64,000 nt of DNA, from assembly GCA_008690995.1 (NCBI GenBank), contig VRMN01000001.1, positions 1,302,001 to 1,366,000 on the forward strand. Direction: 5' to 3'. Both the position numbers and the translations under genes were made by a program. This DNA is from Porphyridium purpureum. Lineage: Eukaryota > Rhodophyta > Bangiophyceae > Porphyridiales > Porphyridiaceae. The number at the start of each line of letters is the position of its first letter. Position 1 is the first letter of the stretch. The notes under the pieces are model-generated. The model made no database searches and was not told where the DNA came from. It was given only the letters and a program-made list of their open reading frames with translations. Below are positions 27,438 through 37,767 of this stretch, in pieces.

Positions 27438-29168
27438 CTAGAGATCATCTTCTGAGGAACGCATTCTTCGATCAAAATCAGCGAACTGGTCTCCTGTTTC
27501 GCTGAGGGCGCGATCTGTCCGGTAGCTGTTCCGACGATCGATGCGACTCGGCTGGATAGAATAGTTTTTCGCACTACGCAACTTGGCGCGCAAATCGCCC
27601 ACATCCGTACCGGAGCCTTCCAGCGCGAATTGGAGGAGCTCACGTCCTTGGCGACGCCACTCATTTCGAGCCTCCACCGCACTATTTTTCCGACCCAGCA
27701 AAAAGTAGCGAATCGCAGGTACACACACAAAGATGAGCGCGTAGAGCCCAAGCAACGGATACAGCCCCTGAATGAACGGCAAGTACTCACGTAGCGACGG
27801 GCTGGCAAGCACGCGCGGGTCGGCAAGCAGCGAACCTAGTTTCAAGATACCAAGAAAGTTGGCGATACCGAGTGCACCGGCCGCGAATTTCTGACCCGCA
27901 GTCGCTAGGCTGAATTGCGTGGGGCGCTCTTCTAGAACGGGAGGAATCTGGTCCATGTATCTGTCCGGGCGTATTCTTTCGACAAGCGTGGCCGTACGCT
28001 GCAGGTCCGGGAACACGTAAATAATCTGGCCGTCTTCTGACACTTCCGGATAGCCGCCAAAACGGGTGAGAACGGGCAGCATAAACTGCTCGGAAACCAG
28101 GCTGCCGCCGGTAGTGAACTGATCTACGTCACTGGGATCCAATAGCGGACGCATTTGTTCCGCAACGACGGCTCCGTCGTTTGCGCGAATAAATTTGGCC
28201 GCCGCCTGCCACCTTTTGTCATCTAACCCGGCATTCGGGTCCCCATCGCCGAACACAAACGAAAACACGCCTTCGAGGAATCCCATTTGCTTCTCGCCTG
28301 TCTCAAAGCGATTATACCGTGTTCGGTACAGGTACGGATCGTACCAGAAGAAGTCATACCACGTAGGGCCATAAAACCGGGGTCCGACGAAAAAGGTTGG
28401 ACCGCCACCGCCACGGTTCCCGCGCCGATCATCGTCATCACTTCTAGATGACTGTGAAAGAATCGTGATAGCTGACACCACGATAGCCAACGACACCAGC
28501 AACGCCAATCCGAATGATACACGCCCGATATATGATAGAAGAGGAGCGGCCTTTCGACCAAAATCGCGAAACCGCGCGAGTAGAGAGCTTCGATTTAGCA
28601 CCGCGCGAACTGCGCGCGGAAATTCGTACAAGATATCACCATCATTCGACACCTCCAGTGTGCATTGCGTCAGTGACGCCAGCTTGACGAGCTCAAGCCT
28701 GGTGGTTGCCAAGTCTAGACCAGACTCTGAGGCCACATCCGCCACAGACACCGCTCTCCCGCGAAACTTGGCCACTGCATCGACTACACGCGTGTCCACA
28801 TCCTCCAGCGCGTTCCCTCTCGGTGTCGCTTCGAGCCTTTCCAGTTCAGGCGCAGGGCCATCATCACCTTGCCGTGCGCGGAGAGGCACACGGGCTACAT
28901 GGGATCTTGCTCTCGAAACATGCAGCGACGAAGCCGAGACCCGTGCTCCGCGCCATGCGCCCGTTTCGGTACGTTCATGCTTTGTGCGGCGCACGCAGTG
29001 CCTATCATACAAACCCAGCCCGCCGGCGGCTTGCAGCAACACGAATGCAGGCCCCATTTTGCCCACACACGGAACGCAGAGAGCCTTTCTCTGTTCTAGT
29101 TCCTCGGAGGCTCCTTCCTCTTGCCCACCACACTCCAGGTGAGGAAGAAGAGCCAGCGCGGCATCCAT
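27438..29168 (-). CDS. conserved plastid membrane protein, At5g03900-like
   Basis: The 576-residue product has a leader of about 100 residues (alternative start MGPAFVLLQAAGG at 29057), a winged-helix-like segment (VVDAVAKFRGRAVSVADVA...), a membrane helix (IGRVSFGLALLVSLAIVVSAI) and a Gly/Tyr/Phe-rich patch (FYGPTWYDFFWYDPYLY). A conserved block follows with FIRANDGAVVAEQMRPLLD and VLTRFGGYPEVSEDGQIIYVFPDLQ, then two further hydrophobic segments. This order is what I recall for an uncharacterised chloroplast family found in plants, algae and cyanobacteria. Function is not known to me. It is 138 bp from the convergent TMEM35-like stop. Confidence 0.7.
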   Translation of the reverse strand: MDAALALLPHLECGGQEEGASEELEQRKALCVPCVGKMGPAFVLLQAAGGLGLYDRHCVRRTKHERTETGAWRGARVSASSLHVSRARSHVARVPLRARQGDDGPAPELERLEATPRGNALEDVDTRVVDAVAKFRGRAVSVADVASESGLDLATTRLELVKLASLTQCTLEVSNDGDILYEFPRAVRAVLNRSSLLARFRDFGRKAAPLLSYIGRVSFGLALLVSLAIVVSAITILSQSSRSDDDDRRGNRGGGGPTFFVGPRFYGPTWYDFFWYDPYLYRTRYNRFETGEKQMGFLEGVFSFVFGDGDPNAGLDDKRWQAAAKFIRANDGAVVAEQMRPLLDPSDVDQFTTGGSLVSEQFMLPVLTRFGGYPEVSEDGQIIYVFPDLQRTATLVERIRPDRYMDQIPPVLEERPTQFSLATAGQKFAAGALGIANFLGILKLGSLLADPRVLASPSLREYLPFIQGLYPLLGLYALIFVCVPAIRYFLLGRKNSAVEARNEWRRQGRELLQFALEGSGTDVGDLRAKLRSAKNYSIQPSRIDRRNSYRTDRALSETGDQFADFDRRMRSSEDDL

Positions 29169-30152
29169 TGATCGGCCGCACTGTACCCTACAACGAGGGT
29201 ACTGTTTTGGAGAACACCGCCAAGACCATTTTGGGAGTCAGGGTTGGGAAAACGTGGTGTGCTCGATGGAATATGAACGCTGTCTCGCCGTACAGACACC
29301 CGTAGCCCGAGCCTGTCTGGTCATTACATTCTTCAGTTGTACGAGGGCAATTTCAAACGTCGTTCACTCCCTTCTGCAAGCCTTTTCGAGAACATCGGGA
29401 TGCCAGCGCGTTCCCACATCACGCTTCTGTCGTTGGATGCGCGGACAGCACGGACCTGTGGTGCAGGATGTGGTCCAACTGACTGCCATAAATTGCCACG
29501 ATTCGCCTGCGCCAGATGACCCAATGTTGAAACGTGATTGCAGCGTGATTGCCTGAATTTCGCGGAGTTTCCCGTCCGGTAGCGCGTCCACCAGATTTCC
29601 CGCAGAGCCCTCCTCGGATCAATGCGTGGTTGCCCTCCGGCGTGCGCTGTCCCACCAGCGCACGTGACCGTGCCGCCAGACGTAACGGAGATCCCGCAAT
29701 CAGCGGCTACTTGTCCGGTTCTCTCAACCCAGACACACGTGCAAACACCGCACAAAGCACACGAGGCGATCAAGTGTACACCCACCGACAAGCCAAACTG
29801 TACCTACCACGTCGATCTGTGCAGTTTGGGAGTGTAAGCCGCTCTGTGGAGAAAGAAAGATTCCGCGCAAACGTGTTCGAAGCGGAATGAGACAGGCACG
29901 CCCCTGGGGCGCGCGTGTGTGTGAGACACAGGGAGAGGACATAAGTGCACTCCCGGCGTGGCAGGATCGACGCGGCAACGTCGACTTGGCGTAGGGACTG
30001 GATGGTATTTTGCAACATCAACGGTGTTCTTGCTGGTTGTTGATCGAGACTGGATGCGCTCATTGCTGAAACATTGGTTGCGTCGCAGATCAGAGATTCT
30101 AAGCCACGTGGCGGCTGGTGTGGGCTGGAGGTCTTTCACTGCCGGTGTCAAA
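29169..30152. other. divergent intergenic region
   Basis: About 980 bp lie between the plastid protein (minus) and the GST-phosphatase gene (plus). Several short Cys- or Pro-rich frames occur but none starts, stops or reads like a known protein. It presumably contains both promoters and 5' UTRs. Confidence 0.55.
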
Positions 30153-31415
30153 ATGGAGCAGCCTGTGATCAAGTTTTTCATGTCGCCGTACTGCCCGTAC
30201 GCGGCGCGCGCACACGTTGCCCTGGAAGAGGTGGGGCTGGTGTACGAAATCGAACGTGTTGGGCTCAAGACGTACGGAGAGGAAAAGCCCGCGTGGTACC
30301 CCGAGCTGTGCGCCAAATCTCTCCCCATTCGGTCGTCGCAGGTAGGCCCAGTGCCAGGCCTGCAAGTCGGCATTGATGCGCCGCTCGTGCTGGGGTCTCG
30401 CACCGTCGTCATGCTTATCATGGATCTGGCCGCCGCGCTGGGGAAGAAGTCTTTGCTTGTTGGCGACCACTTGCAAAAGGCCAAAGTGCGCAACTTAATG
30501 GACGAGATGGAGAAACTGTACTCGGCCGCAAATGTGCTGCTCGCGAACAAGGAACCGGGTAAGGACGCCGCTCTGACTGTCGCGTTGCGCAACCAAGTGG
30601 ACGATATCAACGCGATGCTCGATGCGTTCAACAGCGCGCAGAATGAATACATATTCCCGGAGTTTTCAGTTGCGGACGTCTTCATGATTCCGTTTCTTGA
30701 TCGGATGCGCTTTGTGCTTCCGCAGCTGCGAGGCGTCGACGTGATGGCCATGGGTCCTCACTTTAAGCGCCTCCTCAGAGCGTACGAAACTCGGGACTCT
30801 TTCAAGGTTGTTTCGCAGGGCGAGCGAGTGTACATGCAGGGTTTCAGCTTCAAGGCGTATCGTGAACCTCCTGCGCCTCTCGAGCCGGTGCTAGAACCGC
30901 TGTTGTTGACCACGAGCTCGCCGAAGATTTGCATTTTGCAAAAGGTCAAGAGCGCCGCCGAGGTCGACACAGTGCTCCGTGAGCTTCAGCCGCGAAGCTG
31001 GATCTCTCTGCTGACGAGCAGCGAGTCTGCGGATCCCAATCTTGCTTTCATTGGCGAACAGGTGGAGCGGTATCAAGGAGGCGAAGAGGAGCACCACCGC
31101 GACATATTCTACTCGCACATTCCTTTCGATTCGGAGAAGTTGGGCAGCAAAATCGAACATGACGCCGATCTCGCCGGCCGCCTTGCGGACGCCATCCACT
31201 TTGCTCCAAAACCTGTCGTCATCCAGTGTGCCAGCGGGCGACGCGCAAGCGTCGCGTTCTCGGTTTCGAAAGCGCTTGTCGATGGCGAGCGCAACTATGA
31301 GACATTACGAGCGGACGCTGAGATTCACAAGTTCACGTGGCCAGCGAGCGAGAAACTGGCGGCGTTTGTGAGGGATACAGTGCTCAGTGGTGCCGCACAC
31401 GCAGAATGCTGTTGA
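30153..31415 (+). CDS. glutathione S-transferase-like domain fused to a DUF442/rhodanese-like phosphatase domain
   Basis: The 420-residue product starts with a thioredoxin fold: MEQPVIKFFMSPYCPYAARAHVALEEVGLVYEI, with a CPYA active-site-like motif as in omega-type GSTs. An all-helical GST C-terminal domain follows to about residue 235 (FSVADVFMIPFLDRMRF). The last about 170 residues resemble the DUF442 (beta-lactamase hydrolase-like) phosphatase group and carry the loop KPVVIQCASGRRASV, a CxxGxR site. The pairing suggests redox- or sulfide-linked chemistry, but the reaction is not known. ATG 30153 has a strong context (AAAATGG). Upstream frame to 29958 begins with GTG and is probably UTR. Confidence 0.75.
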   Translation: MEQPVIKFFMSPYCPYAARAHVALEEVGLVYEIERVGLKTYGEEKPAWYPELCAKSLPIRSSQVGPVPGLQVGIDAPLVLGSRTVVMLIMDLAAALGKKSLLVGDHLQKAKVRNLMDEMEKLYSAANVLLANKEPGKDAALTVALRNQVDDINAMLDAFNSAQNEYIFPEFSVADVFMIPFLDRMRFVLPQLRGVDVMAMGPHFKRLLRAYETRDSFKVVSQGERVYMQGFSFKAYREPPAPLEPVLEPLLLTTSSPKICILQKVKSAAEVDTVLRELQPRSWISLLTSSESADPNLAFIGEQVERYQGGEEEHHRDIFYSHIPFDSEKLGSKIEHDADLAGRLADAIHFAPKPVVIQCASGRRASVAFSVSKALVDGERNYETLRADAEIHKFTWPASEKLAAFVRDTVLSGAAHAECC

Positions 31416-31552
31416 TCATTTGCCTTGATCGCGCCATTCCGAATCAAGAACAAAGCTGGTCCACAATCGGACAGCTGTGATGATTCGATCCCGTTCTCGA
31501 TTGTTTTATTTTTTATTTTTTCCTTTTCTTTTTTCTTTCCCGAGTCGTAGTT
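31416..31552. other. convergent spacer with T-rich tract
   Basis: The spacer between two convergent stops contains an almost pure pyrimidine, T-dominated stretch at about 31500-31545. It probably serves as 3' UTR or polyadenylation signal space. Confidence 0.5.
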
Positions 31553-32557
31553 TCAGTCCTTATCAGCGGGATAAATAGACATAAGGAGAGACATGAGGAA
31601 CTGAGGTGCATCTGCAGTATTGAAGACAATATCTTCCGAAAGGTGAGAGGCAGAACTGGTTCCAAGCGCCATCTCGCAAGGCACAAATTCCATCTCGAGG
31701 CCGTCGTTGCTTAACTGCAACGAGAACTGTACTTGCACGTCATCAGACAGAGCTGAGAGTCTCGCGGTCAAGTCAACAGGACAAAGCTGTGACATTGACA
31801 GGCCAGTTATTAAACCATAAAGTCGTAGCGCGAAATCATACGTACTCGTAACTCTTGTCAGTTCCGCTTCAAGCTTTCCATTTTCTGCTCTTACCTCATC
31901 AAGCGCTCTTTTGGCCTTTTCGAGCTCGGAGCTGAATAGCAAAAGTCTCGCTTGCCTGGACTCAAGCTCATCATGGCACTGGCCCTCGCAACGCACAGCT
32001 ATATTTGCTTTTGAGGTAGGTTTGACGTGTGTGAGTTCTTCCCGCAGGCTTTCTGCGAGCGCTCTGGACCTCTCTAGCTCATTTTCGAGCCCTGTGCGCG
32101 TATCTGCATCGCGTGCTTGTCTTTTACGTGCATCTGCAAGTTCCTTGTGAAGAAGATGAGAAGTCTGCTTCATATCTCGATTCTCACACTCGAGCTGCTC
32201 GATCAGTTTGTCGGCTGAGGCAATCTTTTCCTTTGCTGCCTTCTTCAGCTCATGCATGACCCGCTCTGCCTCTGTGTTGCGAAGGGCTTGCAAAGAATCG
32301 AGTTGCGACTTGAGATCTTGAAGTGCAACCGCTTCTCTGTCCCGCTTCGGCGTAGTAGCTACGCGAGCTGGCCTGGCGCCTCCGCCATTCGTCACATCGG
32401 TGAACGGCACGACCCGAGGTGATTTGCGCGATGTATTGTCCGCGGGTGCTGGCGTATCATCTGGCGAAATAATCACGCGCCGTTTCGGGCGCGAGTCGTC
32501 TCGCGGCGTGGCTGAATTTGACGCCGGCCTTTTCGCACTCTTCTTTGGTCGACCCAT
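31553..32557 (-). CDS. Csm1/Pcs1-like coiled-coil kinetochore protein
   Basis: The 334-residue product has a basic, disordered N-terminus (MGRPKKSAKRPAS...), a long coiled coil from about residue 80 to 230, and a compact C-terminal domain. That domain reads FALRLYGLITGLSMSQ, VQFSLQLSNDGLEMEFVPCEMA and VFNTADAPQFLMSLLMSIYP. The pattern matches the globular Csm1/Pcs1 (monopolin) domain, an RWD-like fold that bridges kinetochore proteins and supports chromosome segregation. It would act in the nucleus as a dimer. I start at ATG 32557; the frame above it begins only with a TTG. The assignment rests on pattern memory, not an alignment. Confidence 0.68.
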   Translation of the reverse strand: MGRPKKSAKRPASNSATPRDDSRPKRRVIISPDDTPAPADNTSRKSPRVVPFTDVTNGGGARPARVATTPKRDREAVALQDLKSQLDSLQALRNTEAERVMHELKKAAKEKIASADKLIEQLECENRDMKQTSHLLHKELADARKRQARDADTRTGLENELERSRALAESLREELTHVKPTSKANIAVRCEGQCHDELESRQARLLLFSSELEKAKRALDEVRAENGKLEAELTRVTSTYDFALRLYGLITGLSMSQLCPVDLTARLSALSDDVQVQFSLQLSNDGLEMEFVPCEMALGTSSASHLSEDIVFNTADAPQFLMSLLMSIYPADKD

Positions 32558-33337
32558 CCTTGGATGATCTTCTTCGGGGACGCTGAGTCTGCCACTCGCA
32601 CGCAAAGTGCGAGAGAAAAAGAGACAAGGGGGAATGGCAATGTATGGAGCGGGTTTCCTCAGTCACGCCCGCGTGGTCCAGCTTGCATTGACACTCACCA
32701 CAGTCGGAGCCTTCGCAGCCGCATCGGTAGCCTCGACCTCTCGGCCACGAAGCGCGCGCGGGCGCGCACGATTTTCAAATGTTTGAAAATTGGCTAGGGC
32801 TCAGCTGTACACCCATGACAAAGAAACAGGGCCTCTGATGTACAGCTGTCGAGGGATTTGCACAAAACCTGCCAGGCCAGTGCGTCTCTGTGCGAATGCT
32901 TCGCGGTGTGCGACGAGAAACGTCGAACGGAGCTGCGAACTAGTGAGACGCGACACGCGTTGCCCTTGCGACTTTGGAGTCATCGAGTTCAGAAGCAGTC
33001 GGTATGAAATCACAGCGCCGTGCACCAGCACCGTTTGGGTACTGCTCGATTGTTCGCACGACAAGCATCAAATCTACGGACAAAACACGTCGAAAACTTA
33101 TTCATATTGAAATGTACCTATGCACTGGAGCCTCTGGAACAAAATCGCACGGGTCCCGTCCAGGCGCCCGGCCCTGACTCATCTCGTTTGTTGTCGTGTT
33201 TCAAACGATCACGTCTTGAGCTCAGGTCCGTCAGTCTGTCTCGTGTGGCACGAGAACTTCCACCTTGCTACTATGCAAAATGGACCACGCCTTCACGACA
33301 GGAAAAGCCAAGCTCAGCACGAGTTCCAAACACATCT
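32558..33337. other. intergenic region
   Basis: About 780 bp separate two minus-strand genes. I see only short frames without recognisable content. It holds the promoter of the Csm1-like gene and the 3' flank of the zinc-finger gene. Confidence 0.6.
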
Positions 33338-35008
33338 TCAGCTCATTAAGCCCATCTCTTTCATCTTGTCCTTATGTGTTTGAGTATTTTCATGCCGAGA
33401 AAGCTTATCTCTCGCTGTGAATTTTTTGCAGCAAATGTCACAGTTATAATTCCGAATGCCCATGTGTGCCGTACGCAGGTGACGATTCAAATTTCCTCGG
33501 AGACGAAACGTGGCGTTGCAAATGCTGCATTCTAAGTCCATTCTTTCAGCACCTTCGTCAGCAAGTTCGCCGCTCACTTGTCCACCCATCGTTTGACGCG
33601 GTGACCTTACGTTCTCGCGCGGCTTTGAATCATATCCTTGATCATTAAGCCTCTTTGCATGAGACGACCATGTACTTCCGGAGCTGCCGTCAGGCGCAAA
33701 GCTTGCGCCTTTTGAATCACCCGTTCCGCTACACAACACCGCAAGTCTCCGGCGCTTTCTTCTCTCGACTGGCTCGTCCTCGTAGTCACTGGCTTTAGCC
33801 ATGCTGGCCAAGGTCTGGCACATGAGTAGCGGAGTTTCGGTATCAGCAGCGTTGGTTCTCCAATCCAGACGAGAGCGTGCTCGATCCGGCTCGCTCTTCT
33901 GAGGCGGGAGCGGAGCAAGACGGGAGTAAGAAAGGGAAAGTCGGGCCTCCTCGTCACTGCGCGCCTGCACCAACATTTCCTTAATAGCGCGCAGTCTTTG
34001 ACCATCGCCGTGCACTACCCTGGTTGTCATGGGAAGAATGTTATCACTCTCAGGTACCGCGACGGTCCGAGTGTGCAAGGAAAAATGAGACGCAAACGTG
34101 GTGGAGAAGAAGTGTCTGAATGCGTCAAAACAATTCATATTGAGCTCGGGGCAATGACGCGCTCGCATCTCAAACGGACATTCGCACAAAAGCAAACCCC
34201 TCATGAGGCAAAAGTCACAAGGCTTCACGGTCTTCATGATGACTTCTGTATACAGCCGCGCGCGGCCCGACTCCTTGAATTCAGCAGCGTCGACCACCAA
34301 AGACTTGGCGACAAGGCCCATTGATCCCATGAGGTGAAGCTTGTTGATCAACATTTTGCCTTGCATCTCGTGGACCTCCAACAAGACGCCGGTTGTGAAG
34401 CAAAAGAAGAACGTACTCATGGTCGGCTTTGAAGTCTGGTCAACAGAGCGGAGTTCCTTGTTCGACGAATTCATGCTCGCAATGACACGCGCGGGAGCCG
34501 TGCACACAAAGCCAACGATCCACCCGTCGATTGCCTTGTCCAACAGGTAGACGCGCTCGAGGCGCACGCTTGGTTTCGTGGACTGTTTCCGCTTTGCTCG
34601 GTTCAGCTGGCGCACCGTCACCCATTGTTCGAGGCACTCGAGCTGCACCGCACTGCGAAAGCTGGACGCGCGGCTTCCGCGCGCGGTATTTTGTGAGCGC
34701 TGGTCTGTCACCCCGCCTGAGCTACTATGACTTGTGTCTGTTCTACTGTGTGCACATGTCATATCAGCGTGCTGCCGCTGCGAGTCGAGTTGGCAGTCAC
34801 AGACCTCGTCGTCGTCAAGAATCTCGTCCCCGCAGTGAATGCACCTATTCGGGGCGCCGGCCACAAGCACCAGCGCCGAGTCCAGCCGTTCGCGCACGAC
34901 GGCGTATCTCAGAATATCGGTTTCGGGAATGGTCAAGTACCACTCCCAAACCTTGGCACCGACCCAGCGGCGAAAGTCTATTATTTGCGGAACCAAGTTT
35001 GTCCCCAT
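33338..35008 (-). CDS. C2H2 zinc-finger protein
   Basis: The 556-residue product ends with two C2H2 zinc fingers: CSICNATFRLRGNLNRHLRTAH and CDICCKKFTARDKLSRHENTQTH. Earlier regions have two further Cys clusters, CIHCGDEILDDDEVCDC (about residue 56) and CDFCLMRGLLLCECPF, which could bind zinc. The middle contains a partly hydrophobic folded region (YLLDKAIDGWIVGFVC..., FFFCFTTGVLLEVHEM) followed by a disordered Arg/Ser-rich stretch. It is likely a nuclear DNA-binding regulator, but its target is unknown. Only the two C-terminal fingers are certain. Confidence 0.78.
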   Translation of the reverse strand: MGTNLVPQIIDFRRWVGAKVWEWYLTIPETDILRYAVVRERLDSALVLVAGAPNRCIHCGDEILDDDEVCDCQLDSQRQHADMTCAHSRTDTSHSSSGGVTDQRSQNTARGSRASSFRSAVQLECLEQWVTVRQLNRAKRKQSTKPSVRLERVYLLDKAIDGWIVGFVCTAPARVIASMNSSNKELRSVDQTSKPTMSTFFFCFTTGVLLEVHEMQGKMLINKLHLMGSMGLVAKSLVVDAAEFKESGRARLYTEVIMKTVKPCDFCLMRGLLLCECPFEMRARHCPELNMNCFDAFRHFFSTTFASHFSLHTRTVAVPESDNILPMTTRVVHGDGQRLRAIKEMLVQARSDEEARLSLSYSRLAPLPPQKSEPDRARSRLDWRTNAADTETPLLMCQTLASMAKASDYEDEPVERRKRRRLAVLCSGTGDSKGASFAPDGSSGSTWSSHAKRLNDQGYDSKPRENVRSPRQTMGGQVSGELADEGAERMDLECSICNATFRLRGNLNRHLRTAHMGIRNYNCDICCKKFTARDKLSRHENTQTHKDKMKEMGLMS

Positions 35009-35535
35009 CGTGCGTCGCCGAACCCATCAATGCCACCGGCTGCTGCTCCTCTCGTGCTCGTCTCGTCTTCCTCTGCCTCCCTCCCATGCCCCGGTGCGTC
35101 TGTGCACACGCCTCATCCTCACCACGCAGCTCGAGAAGGTGAATTAATTACCAACTGGCAGCTTTCCCCATGTTCTTTTTCCTTTTCCTTCGCCCCATCT
35201 CCTTTTTTTTTGTTTTTGGTTTTCTATAAGTGGTTCATGCTGCTTATGAACAAGTCGCACGAAGAAATGTGATGCGTGCGTGCGATGTAACTGATGATAA
35301 GCGCATGTGGCGCGATGAGGGGGAGGAGCACGCCTGCAATGGAGAAGACCACGGGACCTCTCCCACCGGAACGCGCATTAGAGGGCGCGCCAAGGAAAGC
35401 AAAGGTGATGGGAGCAGCAGAAACGTACCAGAAAGGCGTTCTGCAAAGCATGGGAAGAACGCGTTCGTCTGACTTCCCGGCCGTCAAAAAATCCCATCGC
35501 CACGCGAGCGACGCGATGCGCCCCCCATTTTTGCA
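35009..35535. other. intergenic region
   Basis: About 530 bp hold the promoter of the zinc-finger gene and the 3' flank of the DEP-DUF547 gene. A T-rich tract (about 35165-35225) is the only notable feature. Confidence 0.55.
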
Positions 35536-37767
35536 TCATATACGACCAGACAGGTCGCTTTCGCTCACGTGGTCTTCGCCTTCCTCTGCGCGATTCGCTC
35601 CCTTTTCATACGCGGTCGACTGTTGACCACGTGCGCCTTCCGACGCGACGCCGTTCGAGGTCGTTTCTTGTCCCGGCGTCAAAGAATCGGTTCGCGGTGC
35701 TGGCGTCTCTGCGGCGTTCCCCAACGGCGCGGACGATTTCTCAGCCGCGATGTCTCCCTCCTCTTCCTGTATCGTCGGCAGTCCTGCCGCCGGCCGATGT
35801 CCTGCTCGAACCGCGTCCTGCTGTTCTTCGAGGTGCAGCAGCGCTACTCTGCCGTAAGCCATGTGCGAAAGCTCCGCCTGGAGTCGCGTGGCCTGATCTC
35901 GCAAATGCTGCCGATGATTGTCCCGAACTTCGGGCCAGTGCGGCTGGTTGGTCCCCATTTTCGCTTCGCCTTCCACTCCGACAAAGGATTCGGGCCCAGA
36001 TGCAACCATCACCGCGCTGCCGGGTGCCGGATAGAGTTCAGCCGTGAGCACAGGCGAAGGTGACTGTATGTTCCCACTGTTCCCAATCAGCACAGTGTTC
36101 GCCGTTGAAATGGGTGAGCCGCCAAGAGGTCCACGAAGCATGCCACCTGTTTCTTGGAGCTGCCGCTCGCGTTCCAACCTGCGGCGCTTCCTGCGGATAA
36201 CTGCCGCATTGAAGCGGGCGTCAGGGTTACTCCACTTGAAATTTTCGTATATCATTTGCGGGAACTCACCTCGTTCCTCGTTGATCAAGCTCATCAGAAT
36301 CACTTGCTGGTCTGCACGCAAGTACTGCGCGATCCACTTCAGAAGCTCAATTTCTGGCCGCGGGAAATCGTCGGCGTACCATGAGAAGATGCGCGGGATC
36401 GTCACAGTCCTACGAGACGCATCGATTCGTACCGTGTTGTTCAAAAACTCATCTGTCGAAAAGTGGAGTTCTTCTTCTACGTTGTCTGCGTCGAGAATAC
36501 GGATCGGCGGATCGGATGCAGTGCCAGCAGAAATCACAAAGTGGATCCTGCCGTCGCGTTGGGTCAGCACGTATTGACACTTGGGATCGCCGGGCCTGAG
36601 CTGCTGCATGATGCGGATGCTCGGCGAGCACTTGTTGCCTCGCAGCACCCCGTGCTCAATATCGTCCAAGGAAAAATCGAGCCCGCTGATGCGATAGCAC
36701 ATAGAACGGAAAAATAGCCAACGCCTGAAAAAGTTCGTGGGAGTGCCAAGCACGAGGTGGCAGTGCAGACATAGCGCATTGTACACGTTCACGAAGAAAG
36801 CGAGCTTTTCCTCATGATCCAAACCGAAGAGAGCAACGCGCTGCAGCTCGGCCGCCGCAAAAGAGTATTGACGAAACGCGTCGCTCTGCGCGAGCGCTTG
36901 ATAGTCAACGCTTTCGCCATCTTCCTGTCCTCTGACTTGCGGTAGCTGCTGAGCTCCTAAACCGCCCGGCGAAAGCTGCCTGCGTGCCGCGAGCACGGAA
37001 AGGCGATGTTCCTCGCACAGGCATGCTAGTCGTGTCAGCAAGTCCTGAGCAACATCCAGCGCCGGGCGCACCGGCCTACCAGACTCCCAGACGCGCTTCA
37101 TGTTGAGAATGTATGAATCCTCATCCTCCTGAAAGCGATAGTAAAAAAAGTCGTCCGCAAATGGTTCAGACTGAGTCACGTGTTGCAGAATGCCAGCCTC
37201 GAGCAAGCGCTGGCCGTACGCAACAGCATCCGGTCGCGTCAATTTTAAGTGCGCCACGAGCCAATCCACGGCTTCCGAACCCACAAAGCAGTTTGAGTAG
37301 GTCATCAGCCGCCATCTGCGGTCAGCGCGCGGAATGCCCGTCTCTGGATCGCGCATCTGCGCGTACATTTCCTCAAAATCCGGAATGGGTTCCCAGTGGC
37401 CGTCCAGTCCAGCGCCGACAAAGAGCGGCGGGCCGGGAGCTCCCGGAGAAGAAAGATGCGCACGCTCCTCGGCTCCCACCACACCGTGATCTCGGTAAGC
37501 GAAAGAATTACCCGTGTCCCGAATGTCGACTGTGCCAACCCCCTCCGCATGTGGTGCCATCCCTGGGGTACTGAGAAGCCTGCCGTCCAAGGAGCTGGCG
37601 CGGCGAACAAGTTCCGGTGACCTCAACACTGGAGAAGTACGCAAAGGCTGGTTGTTCGCTACACCCGATGGCACCAGTGATGCCGGCACAAAGTCCTGCA
37701 CTTCTGGAACGACCTGTTCATCTTTTCTTCTCCGCTTGGAGACTGGCCCAGGACGGCCCGCCCGCAT
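35536..37767 (-). CDS. DEP and DUF547 domain protein
   Basis: The 743-residue product begins at ATG 37767 (MRAGRPGPVSKRRRK). After about 120 disordered residues comes a DEP-like domain with RRWRLMTYSNCFVGSEAVDWLVAHL and LLEAGILQHV, as in signalling proteins that bind membranes or GPCR partners. It is followed by a DUF547 domain: EEKLAFFVNVYNALCLHCHL, DIEHGVLRGNK and IRIDASRRTVTIPRIFSWYADDF. The C-terminal about 200 residues are low-complexity. DEP-DUF547 combinations are known in plants and algae; the biochemical role is unknown. The frame stays open upstream to 38112 but passes through a CA/GT repeat, so I place the start after it. Confidence 0.83.
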   Translation of the reverse strand: MRAGRPGPVSKRRRKDEQVVPEVQDFVPASLVPSGVANNQPLRTSPVLRSPELVRRASSLDGRLLSTPGMAPHAEGVGTVDIRDTGNSFAYRDHGVVGAEERAHLSSPGAPGPPLFVGAGLDGHWEPIPDFEEMYAQMRDPETGIPRADRRWRLMTYSNCFVGSEAVDWLVAHLKLTRPDAVAYGQRLLEAGILQHVTQSEPFADDFFYYRFQEDEDSYILNMKRVWESGRPVRPALDVAQDLLTRLACLCEEHRLSVLAARRQLSPGGLGAQQLPQVRGQEDGESVDYQALAQSDAFRQYSFAAAELQRVALFGLDHEEKLAFFVNVYNALCLHCHLVLGTPTNFFRRWLFFRSMCYRISGLDFSLDDIEHGVLRGNKCSPSIRIMQQLRPGDPKCQYVLTQRDGRIHFVISAGTASDPPIRILDADNVEEELHFSTDEFLNNTVRIDASRRTVTIPRIFSWYADDFPRPEIELLKWIAQYLRADQQVILMSLINEERGEFPQMIYENFKWSNPDARFNAAVIRRKRRRLERERQLQETGGMLRGPLGGSPISTANTVLIGNSGNIQSPSPVLTAELYPAPGSAVMVASGPESFVGVEGEAKMGTNQPHWPEVRDNHRQHLRDQATRLQAELSHMAYGRVALLHLEEQQDAVRAGHRPAAGLPTIQEEEGDIAAEKSSAPLGNAAETPAPRTDSLTPGQETTSNGVASEGARGQQSTAYEKGANRAEEGEDHVSESDLSGRI

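Noticed and set aside
29333-29890. Overlapping short Cys- and Pro-rich frames in the 29.2-30.1 kb spacer
   Set aside because: They are short, interrupted and on both strands; no consistent signal peptide or start.
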